Assembly: GCF_011759605.1 (NCBI RefSeq)
Contig: NZ_JAAOYX010000002.1
Location: forward strand, 806,001 to 870,000
Source of the DNA: Luteibacter sp. SG786
GTDB taxonomy: Bacteria > Pseudomonadota > Gammaproteobacteria > Xanthomonadales > Rhodanobacteraceae
Reading direction: 5' to 3'
Length of the DNA stretch: 64,000 bases
Shown here: positions 52,113 through 60,596 of the stretch, one piece after another
How the letters are laid out: each line of letters begins with the position of its first letter
How positions within the stretch are numbered: the first letter of the stretch is position 1
The notes under the pieces: model-generated
Told to the model about the DNA's origin: nothing
Seen by the model: the letters and a program-made list of their open reading frames with translations, nothing else
The model's database searches: none
Translations under genes and position numbers: made by a program

Positions 52113-54338
52113 GTGGCCGCCCAGATGTCCGCGGTGCCGGCGTTCCGGTACCGCGCTTTCCTCAGCTACAGCCACCGGGACGAGTCCTGGGCGCGATGGT
52201 TGCACCGGGCGCTGGAACGTTACGTGGTGCCGCGACGGCTCGTCGGGCAGGTGACGGCCGTCGGACCGGTACCGCGACGGCTTTGCCCCATCTTCCGAGA
52301 CACCGACGAACTCGCCAGCGCGGCCGACCTCGGCGCGAAGGTGAACGAAGCGCTTTCCGGCTCCGAGAGCCTGCTCGTCGTCTGTTCGCCCAGCGCCGCG
52401 ACATCGCGCTGGGTGAACGAAGAGGTGGCAGCTTTCAAACGACTGGGGCGCGAAGACCGCATCTTTTGCCTGATCGTGGCGGGCGAGCCGAACGCGAGCC
52501 TCGTCCCGGCGCATGAAGCGGACGAGTGCTTTGCGCCCGCCTTGCGCCGGCGCTGGCGTGCGGACGGCTCCTTGCGCGACGACATGCTGGAACCCGTTGC
52601 CGCCGACGTGCGGCCGGGAAAGGACACACGGGCCGAGGCGAAGTGCCGGCTCGTCGCCGGCTTGCTCGGGCTGGACCTGGATGCGTTGAAACGACGCGAT
52701 TACCAGCGTCGCGCGCACAGGGCCATGCTCCTGACATCCGCGTCGATCGGCATTGCCGTCATGACCGGAGCACTGGCGGTGGCGGCCATCGTGGCGCGCA
52801 ACACCGCGGAGCGGAGGCAGAAGGAAGCCGAGGACCTGGTGGCCTTCATGCTCGGAGACCTCAACGACAAACTGTCCGAGGTGTCTCGGCTGGACATCCT
52901 GGAAGCGGTGGACGACAAGGCCATGGCGTACTTCCAGGCGCAATCCGGGGAAGATCTCGGCGCACGCGCATTGAGCCAGCGGGCGACCGCATTGCAGAAG
53001 ATCGGCAGCGTTCGCCTGGACCAGGGAGAGCTGGCCGCGGCGATGACCTCGTACCAGGCGGCGCTCGCGATCGCATCGACGTTGGATCTCGCCGGCACCG
53101 ACACGGCGTACCGACTCGCGCACGCGGAAGCCCTGACCTTCGTGGGACTGGTGTACTGGCGGCAAGGAAAGCTGGACGCCGCGCAAGGCACCTTCGCGTC
53201 GGCGAAAGATATCCTTCAGCGGGCGTCCGCAAGCGCCCCGGACGATCTGAATATCGCCTTTCAACTTGCCCTCGTCGACAACAACATCGGCTACGTGCTG
53301 GAGGCGCGCGGACAACTGGACGAAGCGGCCGTCCAGTACAGGCGCATGCTTGTCGCGATGCAGCGCCTCGTGGCGGCGCAACCCGGGAACGCGGAGTGGA
53401 GCGAATACCTTGGCTCCGCCCAGAACAATCTCGGCAAGCTTGCGCTGTTGCGTGGCGACCTTGCCGAGGCGTTGCGGAAGTACGCGGAAGACGAACGCAT
53501 CCAGATGCGGCTTGCCGCCGAAGCTCCGAAAGATGCGAGTCGCCAGGGCCGACTGCTGACGGCACACGCGATCCTTGGACGGACCCAGGCCCTGGCGGGC
53601 GATCCGGAGTCCGGCATGGAACGCCTGCAGCGCGCGGTGGACATCGCGTCGTCGCTGGTGGCCATGGATGCCAGCAACGCGGAGGCCCGGGAACAGGTCG
53701 CGCTGTACGGCACGCAGCTCGCGCGTCTGCGCCGGCTGCACGGCGATCTGCTCGCAGCGGGTAACCTGATCGCGAAGGCGGAAGCGATCTTCGCCAGCCT
53801 CACCGCGCAGGACGGGGAAAATGCGACGTGGCGCCGCGAATACGCCGAAACGCTGCTCGAGCATGCCGCGCAGTTGCATGCCATGGACGATAAGGCGGGA
53901 GCGCGCCGTCAGGCGGACGCAGGGTTGCGCATGCTTGCTTCCCTCCTGGAAAAGGCCCCGGGCGACCGTTCCCTCCTGCTCGCCAAGGCCGCGGGACTGC
54001 TCGTGCAGGCCGACGCGGCTGCAGACAGTGGCAGCGCGCGAAGCCTGCGGGAACAGGCGCTGCGCACGGTGGCAGAAGCCGGCGTGGGGAGCGATCCACG
54101 GCTGCTCGCCCTGAAGGTCCAGGCGCTGCTGGATCTTCAACGGAAAACGGACGCGGCACCCTCCATAGCGCACCTGTGGGCCGACGGCTACCGCGACGCC
54201 GCTCTCCTGGCTGCGCTGCAGCGGCAGGGTATCGATTACCCGCCCAACGATGCCTCCCACCCGCCATCCACGGCCACCGACGGAGAGGTGGCGGCAGGAC
54301 AGCAAGGACTCCTCCACCCAGCGGGAGAACCACCGTGA
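52113..54338 (+). CDS. TIR-domain protein with membrane segment and TPR repeats
   Basis: 741 residues from GTG 52113, which has AGGGAG eight bases upstream; ATG 52125 is an alternative. The N-terminal TIR domain (about 12-150) contains RAFLSYSHRDESWARWL (strand A), the BB-loop segment CPIFRDTDELASAADLG, LLVVCSPSAATSRWVNEEV with the probable catalytic Glu104, and FCLIVAGEPNA. One membrane helix follows (about 203-228). The rest (about 235-720) is helical TPR-type sequence with units such as GLVYWRQGKLDAAQGTFASA and LGYVL-type repeats of a sensor array. Bacterial TIR domains split NAD or make cyclic ADP-ribose isomers. The stop codon overlaps the next start in GTGA. Confidence 0.9.
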   Translation: MAAQMSAVPAFRYRAFLSYSHRDESWARWLHRALERYVVPRRLVGQVTAVGPVPRRLCPIFRDTDELASAADLGAKVNEALSGSESLLVVCSPSAATSRWVNEEVAAFKRLGREDRIFCLIVAGEPNASLVPAHEADECFAPALRRRWRADGSLRDDMLEPVAADVRPGKDTRAEAKCRLVAGLLGLDLDALKRRDYQRRAHRAMLLTSASIGIAVMTGALAVAAIVARNTAERRQKEAEDLVAFMLGDLNDKLSEVSRLDILEAVDDKAMAYFQAQSGEDLGARALSQRATALQKIGSVRLDQGELAAAMTSYQAALAIASTLDLAGTDTAYRLAHAEALTFVGLVYWRQGKLDAAQGTFASAKDILQRASASAPDDLNIAFQLALVDNNIGYVLEARGQLDEAAVQYRRMLVAMQRLVAAQPGNAEWSEYLGSAQNNLGKLALLRGDLAEALRKYAEDERIQMRLAAEAPKDASRQGRLLTAHAILGRTQALAGDPESGMERLQRAVDIASSLVAMDASNAEAREQVALYGTQLARLRRLHGDLLAAGNLIAKAEAIFASLTAQDGENATWRREYAETLLEHAAQLHAMDDKAGARRQADAGLRMLASLLEKAPGDRSLLLAKAAGLLVQADAAADSGSARSLREQALRTVAEAGVGSDPRLLALKVQALLDLQRKTDAAPSIAHLWADGYRDAALLAALQRQGIDYPPNDASHPPSTATDGEVAAGQQGLLHPAGEPP

Positions 54339-54463
54339 CAAACGCCCCCAGCGACAAGAAACCCGAGAAGCCGGCCGTACCCTCCACCGCCAAACCATCC
54401 GATCAGGGCAAGACCCTGCCGACGACGGACCTGACCAAGAAAGGCGCCATAAAACCGAGCTGA
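54335..54463 (+). CDS. Small hydrophilic peptide of the TIR operon (42 residues)
   Basis: GTG at 54335 overlaps the TIR gene stop (GTGA), with GGGAGA seven bases upstream, inside the TIR coding end. The stop TGA at 54461-54463 overlaps the ATG of the following gene (TGATG). The product is 42 residues, Lys/Pro/Ser/Thr-rich (MTNAPSDKKPEKPAVPSTAK at the start), probably disordered and basic, with no membrane segment. I recognise no family. The double overlap strongly suggests it is translated. It could be a regulatory subunit, a linker peptide, or a decoy; nothing in the sequence decides. Confidence 0.65.
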   Translation: MTNAPSDKKPEKPAVPSTAKPSDQGKTLPTTDLTKKGAIKPS

Positions 54464-56154
54464 TGCCCATGATCTCGTCCGTCGTCCCACTCGTCGTCGG
54501 CGTTACGAGCCATCGGGATATCTCTCCCTCGCAACGCGAGGGCATAAGCCTTCGTGTCCGCGAATTCTTCGACGACCTGAGCCAGCGGTTTCGCGGACTG
54601 CCGATCGTTCTCCTGTCGTCGCTGGCGGAGGGTGGCGACCAGCTTGTGGCGCGGGAAGCCCTGGCCTGTGGAGTTCGCCTGATGGCGCCGCTGCCGTTGC
54701 CGCCCGACCTCTACATGGACGACTTCGACAACGACGACGTTCGGCGGTCGTTCGAAACCCTCCGCGACCAGGCCGAGGTGATACTGCTGCCGCGCCTCAT
54801 GGGCAAGCCACGCCATGTCATCGCCACGCCGGGAATCGAGCGCGACAGGCAGTACGCCACCGCGGGCGTCTATATCGCCAGCCATTGCCACGTGCTCCTG
54901 GCGCTGTGGGACGGCAACGACGTCGGAGGGTTTGGAGGAACCGCGCAGATCGTGGCCTATCACCTTTCCGGCAGCCTGCCGGGCCTTCCGCACAAGCGCC
55001 ACGTGCTTGGCGACGGCACGGAAAGCCTGCTGTACCACATCGTGTGTTCGCGCGGCCAAGGAGAACCGGCCCCAGGGTTGAAACCGCTCGAGGCCGGATG
55101 GCGGACGGGCGCGGATCCGGCGATGCACGCGGACATGCCCGGCGACTTCGACCTGATGTTCGCGCGCATGACCGAATTCAACAGGGAGTGCGCACGCCAT
55201 GCCGCACGCATCGCAGCCGACCCCCCATCGTTGCACGGGACGCCGTGCGCGGCGACCGTACTGATCGAACGGTTCTTTCATGCCGCGGACTGGCTCGCCG
55301 TGCACTTCCGCCAGCGCGTGCTCCTCGCCCTACGCGTCACGTATACCGCGGCAGCGCTCATGGGTATCGCATTCACTTTCTATGCCCACGTTCCCACACA
55401 CGATTCGCTGATCTACCTCTTCCTTTTGTTGTTCGCGACGGGCGGGGCAGTGGCTCTCCTCGCGCGTCATCGTGGTTGGCATCGCAAATACCTGGACTAT
55501 CGCGCGCTCGCCGAGGGCTTGCGGGTCCAGTCATGCTGGCGCCGCGCCGGGGTCGCAGCGGATGCCGACCACGAATTCGCCCACGATAATTTCCTGCAGA
55601 AGCAGAACATCGAACTGGGATGGATCCGTAACGTGATGCGTGCGGCCAGCCTGTACCCATCGTCGACACCCGAGGAACCCGGCGACGACGCTCTTCACGA
55701 GGTCATCGAGGAATGGGTGGGGCAATCGGGTAGATCGGGTCAGCTCGAGTACTACGAACGGAAGGCCTCCGAACGTACAAGGCTGCATCACATCACCGCC
55801 ACCATAGGGCTCGTCAGCCTGTGGGGTGGCGTAGCGATCAGCGTGTTCCTGGCGGCGTTCGCGACACGGCTCGACGTGGATACCAAGGTGACCCTGGTCA
55901 CCACCATGGCGGTGCTCTCCATCATGGCCGCAGTGCGCGAAGCCTACGCCTATCGGAAGGCGGATCGCGAACTTATCCGCCAGTACCGTTTCATGCAGCG
56001 CATCTTTGCCAGCGCTCGCGTCGCGCTCGACCGCACGGCAGATCCCGCCAGGCAGCGTGCGATCCTTCACGCGTTGGGCGACGCAGCGTTGACCGAGCAT
56101 GCGGAATGGACACTTCTGCAGCGCGAGCGGGAAGTCGAGCACAGCAAGCTGTGA
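54463..56154 (+). CDS. SLOG-domain protein with C-terminal four-helix membrane module (SLATT-like)
   Basis: 563 residues. The N-terminal Rossmann-like SLOG domain (about 8-200) shows VVGVTSHRDISPSQ, the SSLAEGGDQLVAREALACG segment that matches the DprA/LOG phosphate-binding loop, and HVLLALWDGNDVGGFGGTAQ, the conserved DG...GGT end. Four membrane helices follow: about 285-308, 314-334, 442-466 and 475-493. Between pairs lies KYLDYRALAEGLRVQ, and after the last AYRKADRELIRQYRFMQRIF, resembling SLATT-type effector modules. SLOG domains bind nucleotide signals; SLATT modules are proposed membrane-disrupting effectors. Start ATG 54463 overlaps the peptide stop, so the three genes are coupled. Confidence 0.82.
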   Translation: MPMISSVVPLVVGVTSHRDISPSQREGISLRVREFFDDLSQRFRGLPIVLLSSLAEGGDQLVAREALACGVRLMAPLPLPPDLYMDDFDNDDVRRSFETLRDQAEVILLPRLMGKPRHVIATPGIERDRQYATAGVYIASHCHVLLALWDGNDVGGFGGTAQIVAYHLSGSLPGLPHKRHVLGDGTESLLYHIVCSRGQGEPAPGLKPLEAGWRTGADPAMHADMPGDFDLMFARMTEFNRECARHAARIAADPPSLHGTPCAATVLIERFFHAADWLAVHFRQRVLLALRVTYTAAALMGIAFTFYAHVPTHDSLIYLFLLLFATGGAVALLARHRGWHRKYLDYRALAEGLRVQSCWRRAGVAADADHEFAHDNFLQKQNIELGWIRNVMRAASLYPSSTPEEPGDDALHEVIEEWVGQSGRSGQLEYYERKASERTRLHHITATIGLVSLWGGVAISVFLAAFATRLDVDTKVTLVTTMAVLSIMAAVREAYAYRKADRELIRQYRFMQRIFASARVALDRTADPARQRAILHALGDAALTEHAEWTLLQREREVEHSKL

Positions 56155-56162
56155 TACGGACC

Positions 56163-56927
56163 TTACCAGCCGACGCGCGAGAACTCCGACCTTTCCAGCC
56201 ACTTCTGGAAGCCGACGCCGCCTTGCAGGGATCCGTCCCCTGGCACCAGGCTGTCCTCATCGAGCACCGCGCCGAAATAGGGTGCGCGACCGTCGGTCTG
56301 CACGTCACAGGGCGCTTCCAGATCGACGACGAAACGCTGGATCAGTTCGGACATCCTTTCCCTCTCCGGACCGGCGATCTCGATGGACCCGTTCAGGGGT
56401 TGGCCCACCGCGAGCGCCGCCATCAATGCGGCCACGTCGTCCGATGCCACGGGCTGGATGTACGCAGGCGATAGCCGCACCACCTGATCGCGCACGGCGT
56501 TCTCGATGATGGCAACGAGGAACTCGTAGAACTGCGTCGCATGGACAATGGTGAACGGAATGCCGGATGCCCGGATCACGCGGTCCTGCAGCGCCTTGCC
56601 GCGAAGGTAATGGCTGTCTTCCAGCCGCTCGGTGCCCACGATGGACAGTGTCACGTGGTGCCGTACGCCCGCCGCGAGTTCGGCTTCCAGCAGGTTGCCG
56701 ATGGCGGTACGGAAGAAATGGAACGCCGACTCGTCGTCGAAGGTCGGCGCGTTGGTGACGTCGATCACCACCTCCGCGCCCACCATGCACTCGGCAAGCC
56801 CCTGGCCGCTGATCACGTCCACGCCCGTTGCGCGGGAGACGGCCGACACGTGGTGGCCTTCGTTGCGAAGCCGCTCGACAATGTTCCGCCCGACGAGGCC
56901 CCTGCCGCCGACGACTACGATGTTCAT
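56163..56927 (-). CDS. NAD(P)-binding NmrA-like atypical short-chain dehydrogenase
   Basis: 254 residues. Dinucleotide motif MNIVVVGGRGLVGRNIVERL at the N-terminus and GVDVISGQGL further on. HHVTLSIVGTERL, IPFTIVHATQFYEF and VASDDVAALMAAL are typical of NmrA/atypical SDR proteins. Members act as NAD(P)H sensors or reductases; the role is unknown. AGGA lies upstream of ATG 56927. It follows the hypothetical gene at 56944-57813 by 16 bases on the same strand, so both are one transcript. Convergent with the SLOG gene with an eight-base gap. Confidence 0.88.
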   Translation of the reverse strand: MNIVVVGGRGLVGRNIVERLRNEGHHVSAVSRATGVDVISGQGLAECMVGAEVVIDVTNAPTFDDESAFHFFRTAIGNLLEAELAAGVRHHVTLSIVGTERLEDSHYLRGKALQDRVIRASGIPFTIVHATQFYEFLVAIIENAVRDQVVRLSPAYIQPVASDDVAALMAALAVGQPLNGSIEIAGPERERMSELIQRFVVDLEAPCDVQTDGRAPYFGAVLDEDSLVPGDGSLQGGVGFQKWLERSEFSRVGW

Positions 56928-56943
56928 GGTTCCTACCTCGTGT

Positions 56944-57813
56944 TCATGTCCCGCCGGTAAGCCACTGGGCGACATTCCGCACGTAGCGTTTCGTGGAGCG
57001 GAGTGCTTCGGGGAACTGCCTCAGTCCGTCCCCGGGTGCTTCCGAGACGAATGAAGGACAGCCCGTGGACGGGTCCCAGTTGTAATCGGCGAAGTGGTGG
57101 AATGTAGATTGCGCGATGGCACGACCGCCGCTCTCGGACTGCTCGAACGCCACCGCGATGTTGAAGTCCCTGTGCGTGCTGAGGCTGCGCCCTTTCAGGA
57201 TGACGCGACTGGTCGGATCGTCGGCCGGCGCGCCGACGGCACCCTCGTGCGGATGCGACGGAAGAAAAGCAATGACGCCGCTGGCGGAATCCGGATCGCG
57301 CAAGACAGCATGCACCTCTCCGACGACTTCCACCTTCTGGTAATCGCCGTTGGCGCCCGAGTGGTAATTGGGCCAGGAGATGTCGGTGGTGATCTTGTCG
57401 TCGATGCAATGCCGGCTCGGGTCCGGGTCGAGGTTGCGGGAATGGAAATGGTGTGCGGCGCCCACACCGGCGAGGTTGCAGATGGAACTGCCCAGATCCA
57501 TGTGGTCGCGGGTGACGAGCATGCCGCCGCCGTTTCGGCGAAAGCGGCTGATGCCCGCGCAATCCTCGCTGGTGAGGCCGTTGCCCGTGTCGACAGCGAA
57601 CAGCCACAGCTGCCGGTAGTCGGACTCGTCGAGCCGTGACAACACCGCATCGTCATGTTCGACCGGTCCGCGGTTGCGCGCGGTGACGCGAAAGGCCGGC
57701 TCACCATGTTCGTCGCGAATGCCTTCCAGGAATGCCTTGAGAAGGTGGAAGCGACCGATGTGCCAATCGTCGCTGTCGCCTTCGATCGTGGTCTGCAAAA
57801 GGATGTTCTGCAT
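56944..57813 (-). CDS. Hypothetical protein, possibly glutamine-amidotransferase-like fold
   Basis: 289 residues, soluble. No signal peptide. MQNILLQTTIEGDSDDWHIG begins the chain. LWLFAVDTGNGLTSEDC, FRRNGGGMLVTRDHMDLG, AHHFHSRNLDPDP and SGVIAFLPSHPHEG resemble the strand-loop pattern of class I amidotransferase-like (ThuA-type) domains, and the His-rich loop could bind metal. I do not recognise a named family with confidence. GAGGG stands nine bases before ATG 57813. It is the first gene of a pair with the NmrA-like gene and divergent from the OsmC gene across 248 bases without obvious features. Confidence 0.6.
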   Translation of the reverse strand: MQNILLQTTIEGDSDDWHIGRFHLLKAFLEGIRDEHGEPAFRVTARNRGPVEHDDAVLSRLDESDYRQLWLFAVDTGNGLTSEDCAGISRFRRNGGGMLVTRDHMDLGSSICNLAGVGAAHHFHSRNLDPDPSRHCIDDKITTDISWPNYHSGANGDYQKVEVVGEVHAVLRDPDSASGVIAFLPSHPHEGAVGAPADDPTSRVILKGRSLSTHRDFNIAVAFEQSESGGRAIAQSTFHHFADYNWDPSTGCPSFVSEAPGDGLRQFPEALRSTKRYVRNVAQWLTGGT

Positions 57814-58061
57814 CGGTATCGCCCTCGCCTGTCTGCTTTCCGCCATATAAGCAGATCCTGATCTCACAGGCTTGTACGAACCGGGAGGCCCGGCGCTGCT
57901 TCGCTCGAAGGTTAGGCGTGGGCGCGCCCGGCCGGAAGCCGCCGCCGAGGCTCACCATGTTGCCCCCGGGACAACAATTCCGACGGCAGGCCGTGGAGCA
58001 GAGCCCTGTGTCGCGATGCGCGGACGCGCTAATCTCCGCAAGCAACCCAAGGAGCATTGTC

Positions 58062-58562
58062 ATGACGTCCAATCCGGTGATCGTCGAAGAAACGGGCGAA
58101 GGTCTTTTCCAGGTCAGGGCGCACGGGCAAGGCCCATCGCTCGTGATCGACGAGCCGCTCGACCTGGGCGGCATGGCATCGGGACCGACGCCTTACGACC
58201 TGCTCAGCTCGGCACTCGGCGCGTGCACGGTCATGACGATCCGCATGTACGCCAGGCGAAAAGGTCTTCCGCTCGACCGCGTGCAGGCGTCGGTGACGCA
58301 CCGGCGCGACGAGACCACCGCTCGCGACATCTTCGAACGCAACGTGTTCATCGAGGGGGACATCACGCCGGCTCAGCGCGACCGGCTGCTGGCCATCGCG
58401 GAAGCGTGTCCGATCAGCAAGACGCTGCACGCTGGCGCGGAGATCGTCACGCGAGTGGCGCCGCAGCCCGTGCCGGTCGTCGACGACCGGCCTTGCGACC
58501 GCACACACCCGAAGGCCATGGACGAGTCCTGCCGGCAGGTGGATCCCACCGCCGTGGCCTGA
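58062..58562 (+). CDS. OsmC-family peroxiredoxin-like protein
   Basis: 166 residues. Family hallmarks: GPTPYDLLSSALGACTVMTIRMYARRKG with the first active Cys in ACT, and EACPISKTLHAG with the second Cys. OsmC/Ohr proteins reduce organic hydroperoxides through these two cysteines. This sequence is closer to the YhfA-like OsmC branch, whose substrate is uncertain. AAGGAG lies nine bases before ATG 58062. A longer in-frame extension to 57918 lacks support. It is convergent with the tautomerase gene. Confidence 0.9.
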   Translation: MTSNPVIVEETGEGLFQVRAHGQGPSLVIDEPLDLGGMASGPTPYDLLSSALGACTVMTIRMYARRKGLPLDRVQASVTHRRDETTARDIFERNVFIEGDITPAQRDRLLAIAEACPISKTLHAGAEIVTRVAPQPVPVVDDRPCDRTHPKAMDESCRQVDPTAVA

Positions 58563-58583
58563 GGCAGCCGGCAGGCGGCGAGC

Positions 58584-58982
58584 TCATTCGTCGCGGGGGA
58601 CAGGCGCCGCTCCCGACACGCCCGACGCGAACGACCAGTCCTCGAATTCGGAGTTCGCGATGATCACCATCACATCTTCGGGCCGTATGCCGGGCGATTT
58701 GGCCAGGCGTTCGACCAGGCCCTGGAAGAAGCGCTCCTTCACCGCCGGCGTGCGTTGCTTGCCGGTGGTGATATGAAACAGCACGAAATCGTCGGAACGC
58801 GGCCCGCCACGATAGGTGCGGTCGAAAACGAACTCGCCCGGCTGGAGCTGATCGAACGCCATGAAACGGTCGGCTTCAGGCACGCCGAAGCATTCGACGA
58901 GCGCGCGGTCGAGGCTGTCGGAGATGGCGGCAAGGTAAGCGGGCGGCTTTCCCGCCAGTAGCGATACGCGGGTGAACGGCAT
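58584..58982 (-). CDS. Tautomerase-family protein
   Basis: 132 residues, the longer tautomerase form. The mature chain would begin at Pro2 (MPFTRVSLLAG), the catalytic base of the 4-oxalocrotonate tautomerase superfamily. Two beta-alpha-beta halves are visible: PPAYLAAISDSLDRALVECFG and TPAVKERFFQGLVERLAKSPG, then PEDVMVIIANSEFEDWSFA. The substrate is unknown. It lies downstream of the GlxA-type regulator on the same strand (95-base gap). Confidence 0.88.
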   Translation of the reverse strand: MPFTRVSLLAGKPPAYLAAISDSLDRALVECFGVPEADRFMAFDQLQPGEFVFDRTYRGGPRSDDFVLFHITTGKQRTPAVKERFFQGLVERLAKSPGIRPEDVMVIIANSEFEDWSFASGVSGAAPVPRDE

Positions 58983-59077
58983 GACGGTTCCCAGTGGTGG
59001 AATGGCGCGCCAACTATCGCGCGCGGCCGCCGCCGGGACAATTAAATTATTGCCGACACCTCATTTCGCGCACCGCT

Positions 59078-60043
59078 TCATCGGGAATCCGCGCGAAGCT
59101 CCCTCACTCCGCGGCCGAGCCGTTTCCGCAGAAGCGACCGTAACGTGGCTCCATCTTCGTAGCCCACTTCGGCCGCGATGGCATCGACGTCCATACCGCT
59201 GCAGTGGATCAATGAGCGCGCGCGCTCCACACGAAGGTCCTGGAAGTACGCCAACGGCGATTTACCCAACACCGTCTCGCACTTCCGTTGCAAGGTACGC
59301 GAACTCGTGGCGAGGGCGGCGGACGCTTCGCGCAACGAGAATCCTCGCTTGAGGTTCCCACGGGCCCATTGTTCGAAGCGGAGTATGAGCGGGTCGGCCA
59401 TCGCCAGGTGGTGGGGAATGATGTAAGGAGCCTGGAGAGAGCGGGCATCGGCGAGCAGGTAGCGCGATACCAGCATCGCAAGCTCATGGCTCGCCTGGCG
59501 AATCAACCAGAGCGCGAGATCCAGGTGACCCATTGCCGCACCGGCCGTGACGCCAATGTCCGTCGGCACCAGCATGCGTGACTCGTCCAGTGCAACGTTC
59601 GGATAGCGTTGCCGGAAAAGCGGCGCGAGCGACCACGTGGTCGTGGCCTGCCGATGATCGAGCAACCCCGTTTCTGCGACCAGGAAGGTGCCGATGCACG
59701 ATGCGGCTATCGGCACGCCATTCGCATACCAGCGCAGCAGTTGCCCCCGGGCTTCGGCGACGTCCGGACGGGCGAGTGCGGGGATCAATTGTTCGGGCGT
59801 CGTGGCATTGGGCGCGGGTAACACCACCCAGTCGGGTTTCAGGTCGGGATCGATCGCTTCGACCGGGATGATGAAACCCTGGCCCGAGCGCACGGTGTCC
59901 CGCACACCGACGATCGACACGTCGAAATGGACGGCGCCTGACAGCGCGCGCGAAGCGATATGGTTCGCTGCGTCGAGCGCGTCCAGGATGACGGACAGCC
60001 CCGTGTCGAACAGACCCTCGAGTGCGAGTACCAGGATGCGCAT
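59078..60043 (-). CDS. GlxA-type transcriptional regulator (DJ-1/PfpI plus AraC)
   Basis: 321 residues. The DJ-1-like domain includes DTGLSVILDALDAAN, WVVLPAPNATTPEQL and the elbow IAASCIGTFLVAETGLLD with Cys. The C-terminal AraC domain has SLREASAALATSSRTLQRKCE and a second helix-turn-helix IAAEVGYEDGATLRSLLRKRLG. It probably controls nearby genes (tautomerase, MAPEG protein) in response to a metabolite. ATG 60043 starts the canonical MRILVLALEGLFD; a longer frame to 60097 would overlap the MAPEG gene end. Confidence 0.9.
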   Translation of the reverse strand: MRILVLALEGLFDTGLSVILDALDAANHIASRALSGAVHFDVSIVGVRDTVRSGQGFIIPVEAIDPDLKPDWVVLPAPNATTPEQLIPALARPDVAEARGQLLRWYANGVPIAASCIGTFLVAETGLLDHRQATTTWSLAPLFRQRYPNVALDESRMLVPTDIGVTAGAAMGHLDLALWLIRQASHELAMLVSRYLLADARSLQAPYIIPHHLAMADPLILRFEQWARGNLKRGFSLREASAALATSSRTLQRKCETVLGKSPLAYFQDLRVERARSLIHCSGMDVDAIAAEVGYEDGATLRSLLRKRLGRGVRELRADSR

Positions 60044-60086
60044 GCCGTCTAGGCCGGAAGTTGTCTTTCGGAACGATACAGCAGGA

Positions 60087-60491
60087 TCAGAATCCAAGCA
60101 CTGCGCCGGCGATCGTGAGTGTCGCGACGAAGCCCACCATGAAAGCGAGCGTACGCACGACGGGAATGCCAGCCGTGTAAACGAGGTAATGCGCGATCCT
60201 CGCCCAGAGGTAAACCTGAGCAGCCAGGATCGTCTTGGGCGTGCTTACACCGGCGAGCGCCGCGACGATGACCAGCGGCGCGAACACCGCGAGGTTCTCC
60301 ACGGCGTTGGCGTGCGCTCTGCGCGCCCGCTCCGCCCACGCGGGGTCGGGCGCGAATGAGGGGTCGGGGTTGGCCAAGGTCTTCATCGGCCCGCGCGTGA
60401 CAATGCGCGCTGCGATGTAGGGAATCCACATCAACACCGTCACCACGCAGACGACGGCGAGGATATGGAGTTCCGGGGTAGGTCTCGTCAT
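60087..60491 (-). CDS. MAPEG-family membrane protein
   Basis: 134 residues with four membrane helices (about 10-28, 68-84, 90-105, 112-131). The motif RRAHANAVENLAVFAPLVI matches the MAPEG signature Arg-X3-Asn-X2-Glu. Eukaryotic relatives are glutathione-dependent microsomal enzymes; bacterial members are poorly studied. GAGG is six bases before ATG 60491. It lies upstream of the GlxA-type regulator with a 43-base gap, possibly the same transcript. Confidence 0.9.
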   Translation of the reverse strand: MTRPTPELHILAVVCVVTVLMWIPYIAARIVTRGPMKTLANPDPSFAPDPAWAERARRAHANAVENLAVFAPLVIVAALAGVSTPKTILAAQVYLWARIAHYLVYTAGIPVVRTLAFMVGFVATLTIAGAVLGF

Positions 60492-60596
60492 GGGTGGCCT
60501 CGTCGCGGCTGGGAATGCTCTGCCGGAGTCTGCCCCCTGCCCGCACCGACCGGTATGGCGACAAATGCCAACTTTGTGGTCATTTACGCCATGGCG

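Noticed and set aside
52065-54545. 826-codon minus-strand frame opposite the TIR-TPR gene
   Set aside because: No domain, and Arg/Gly/Val-rich shadow composition. The plus-strand TIR and TPR motifs are clear.
52113-56154. Direct assignment as a canonical Thoeris system
   Set aside because: The effector lacks a SIR2 domain and the TIR protein carries membrane and TPR parts; only the TIR plus SLOG logic is shared, so the name was not applied.
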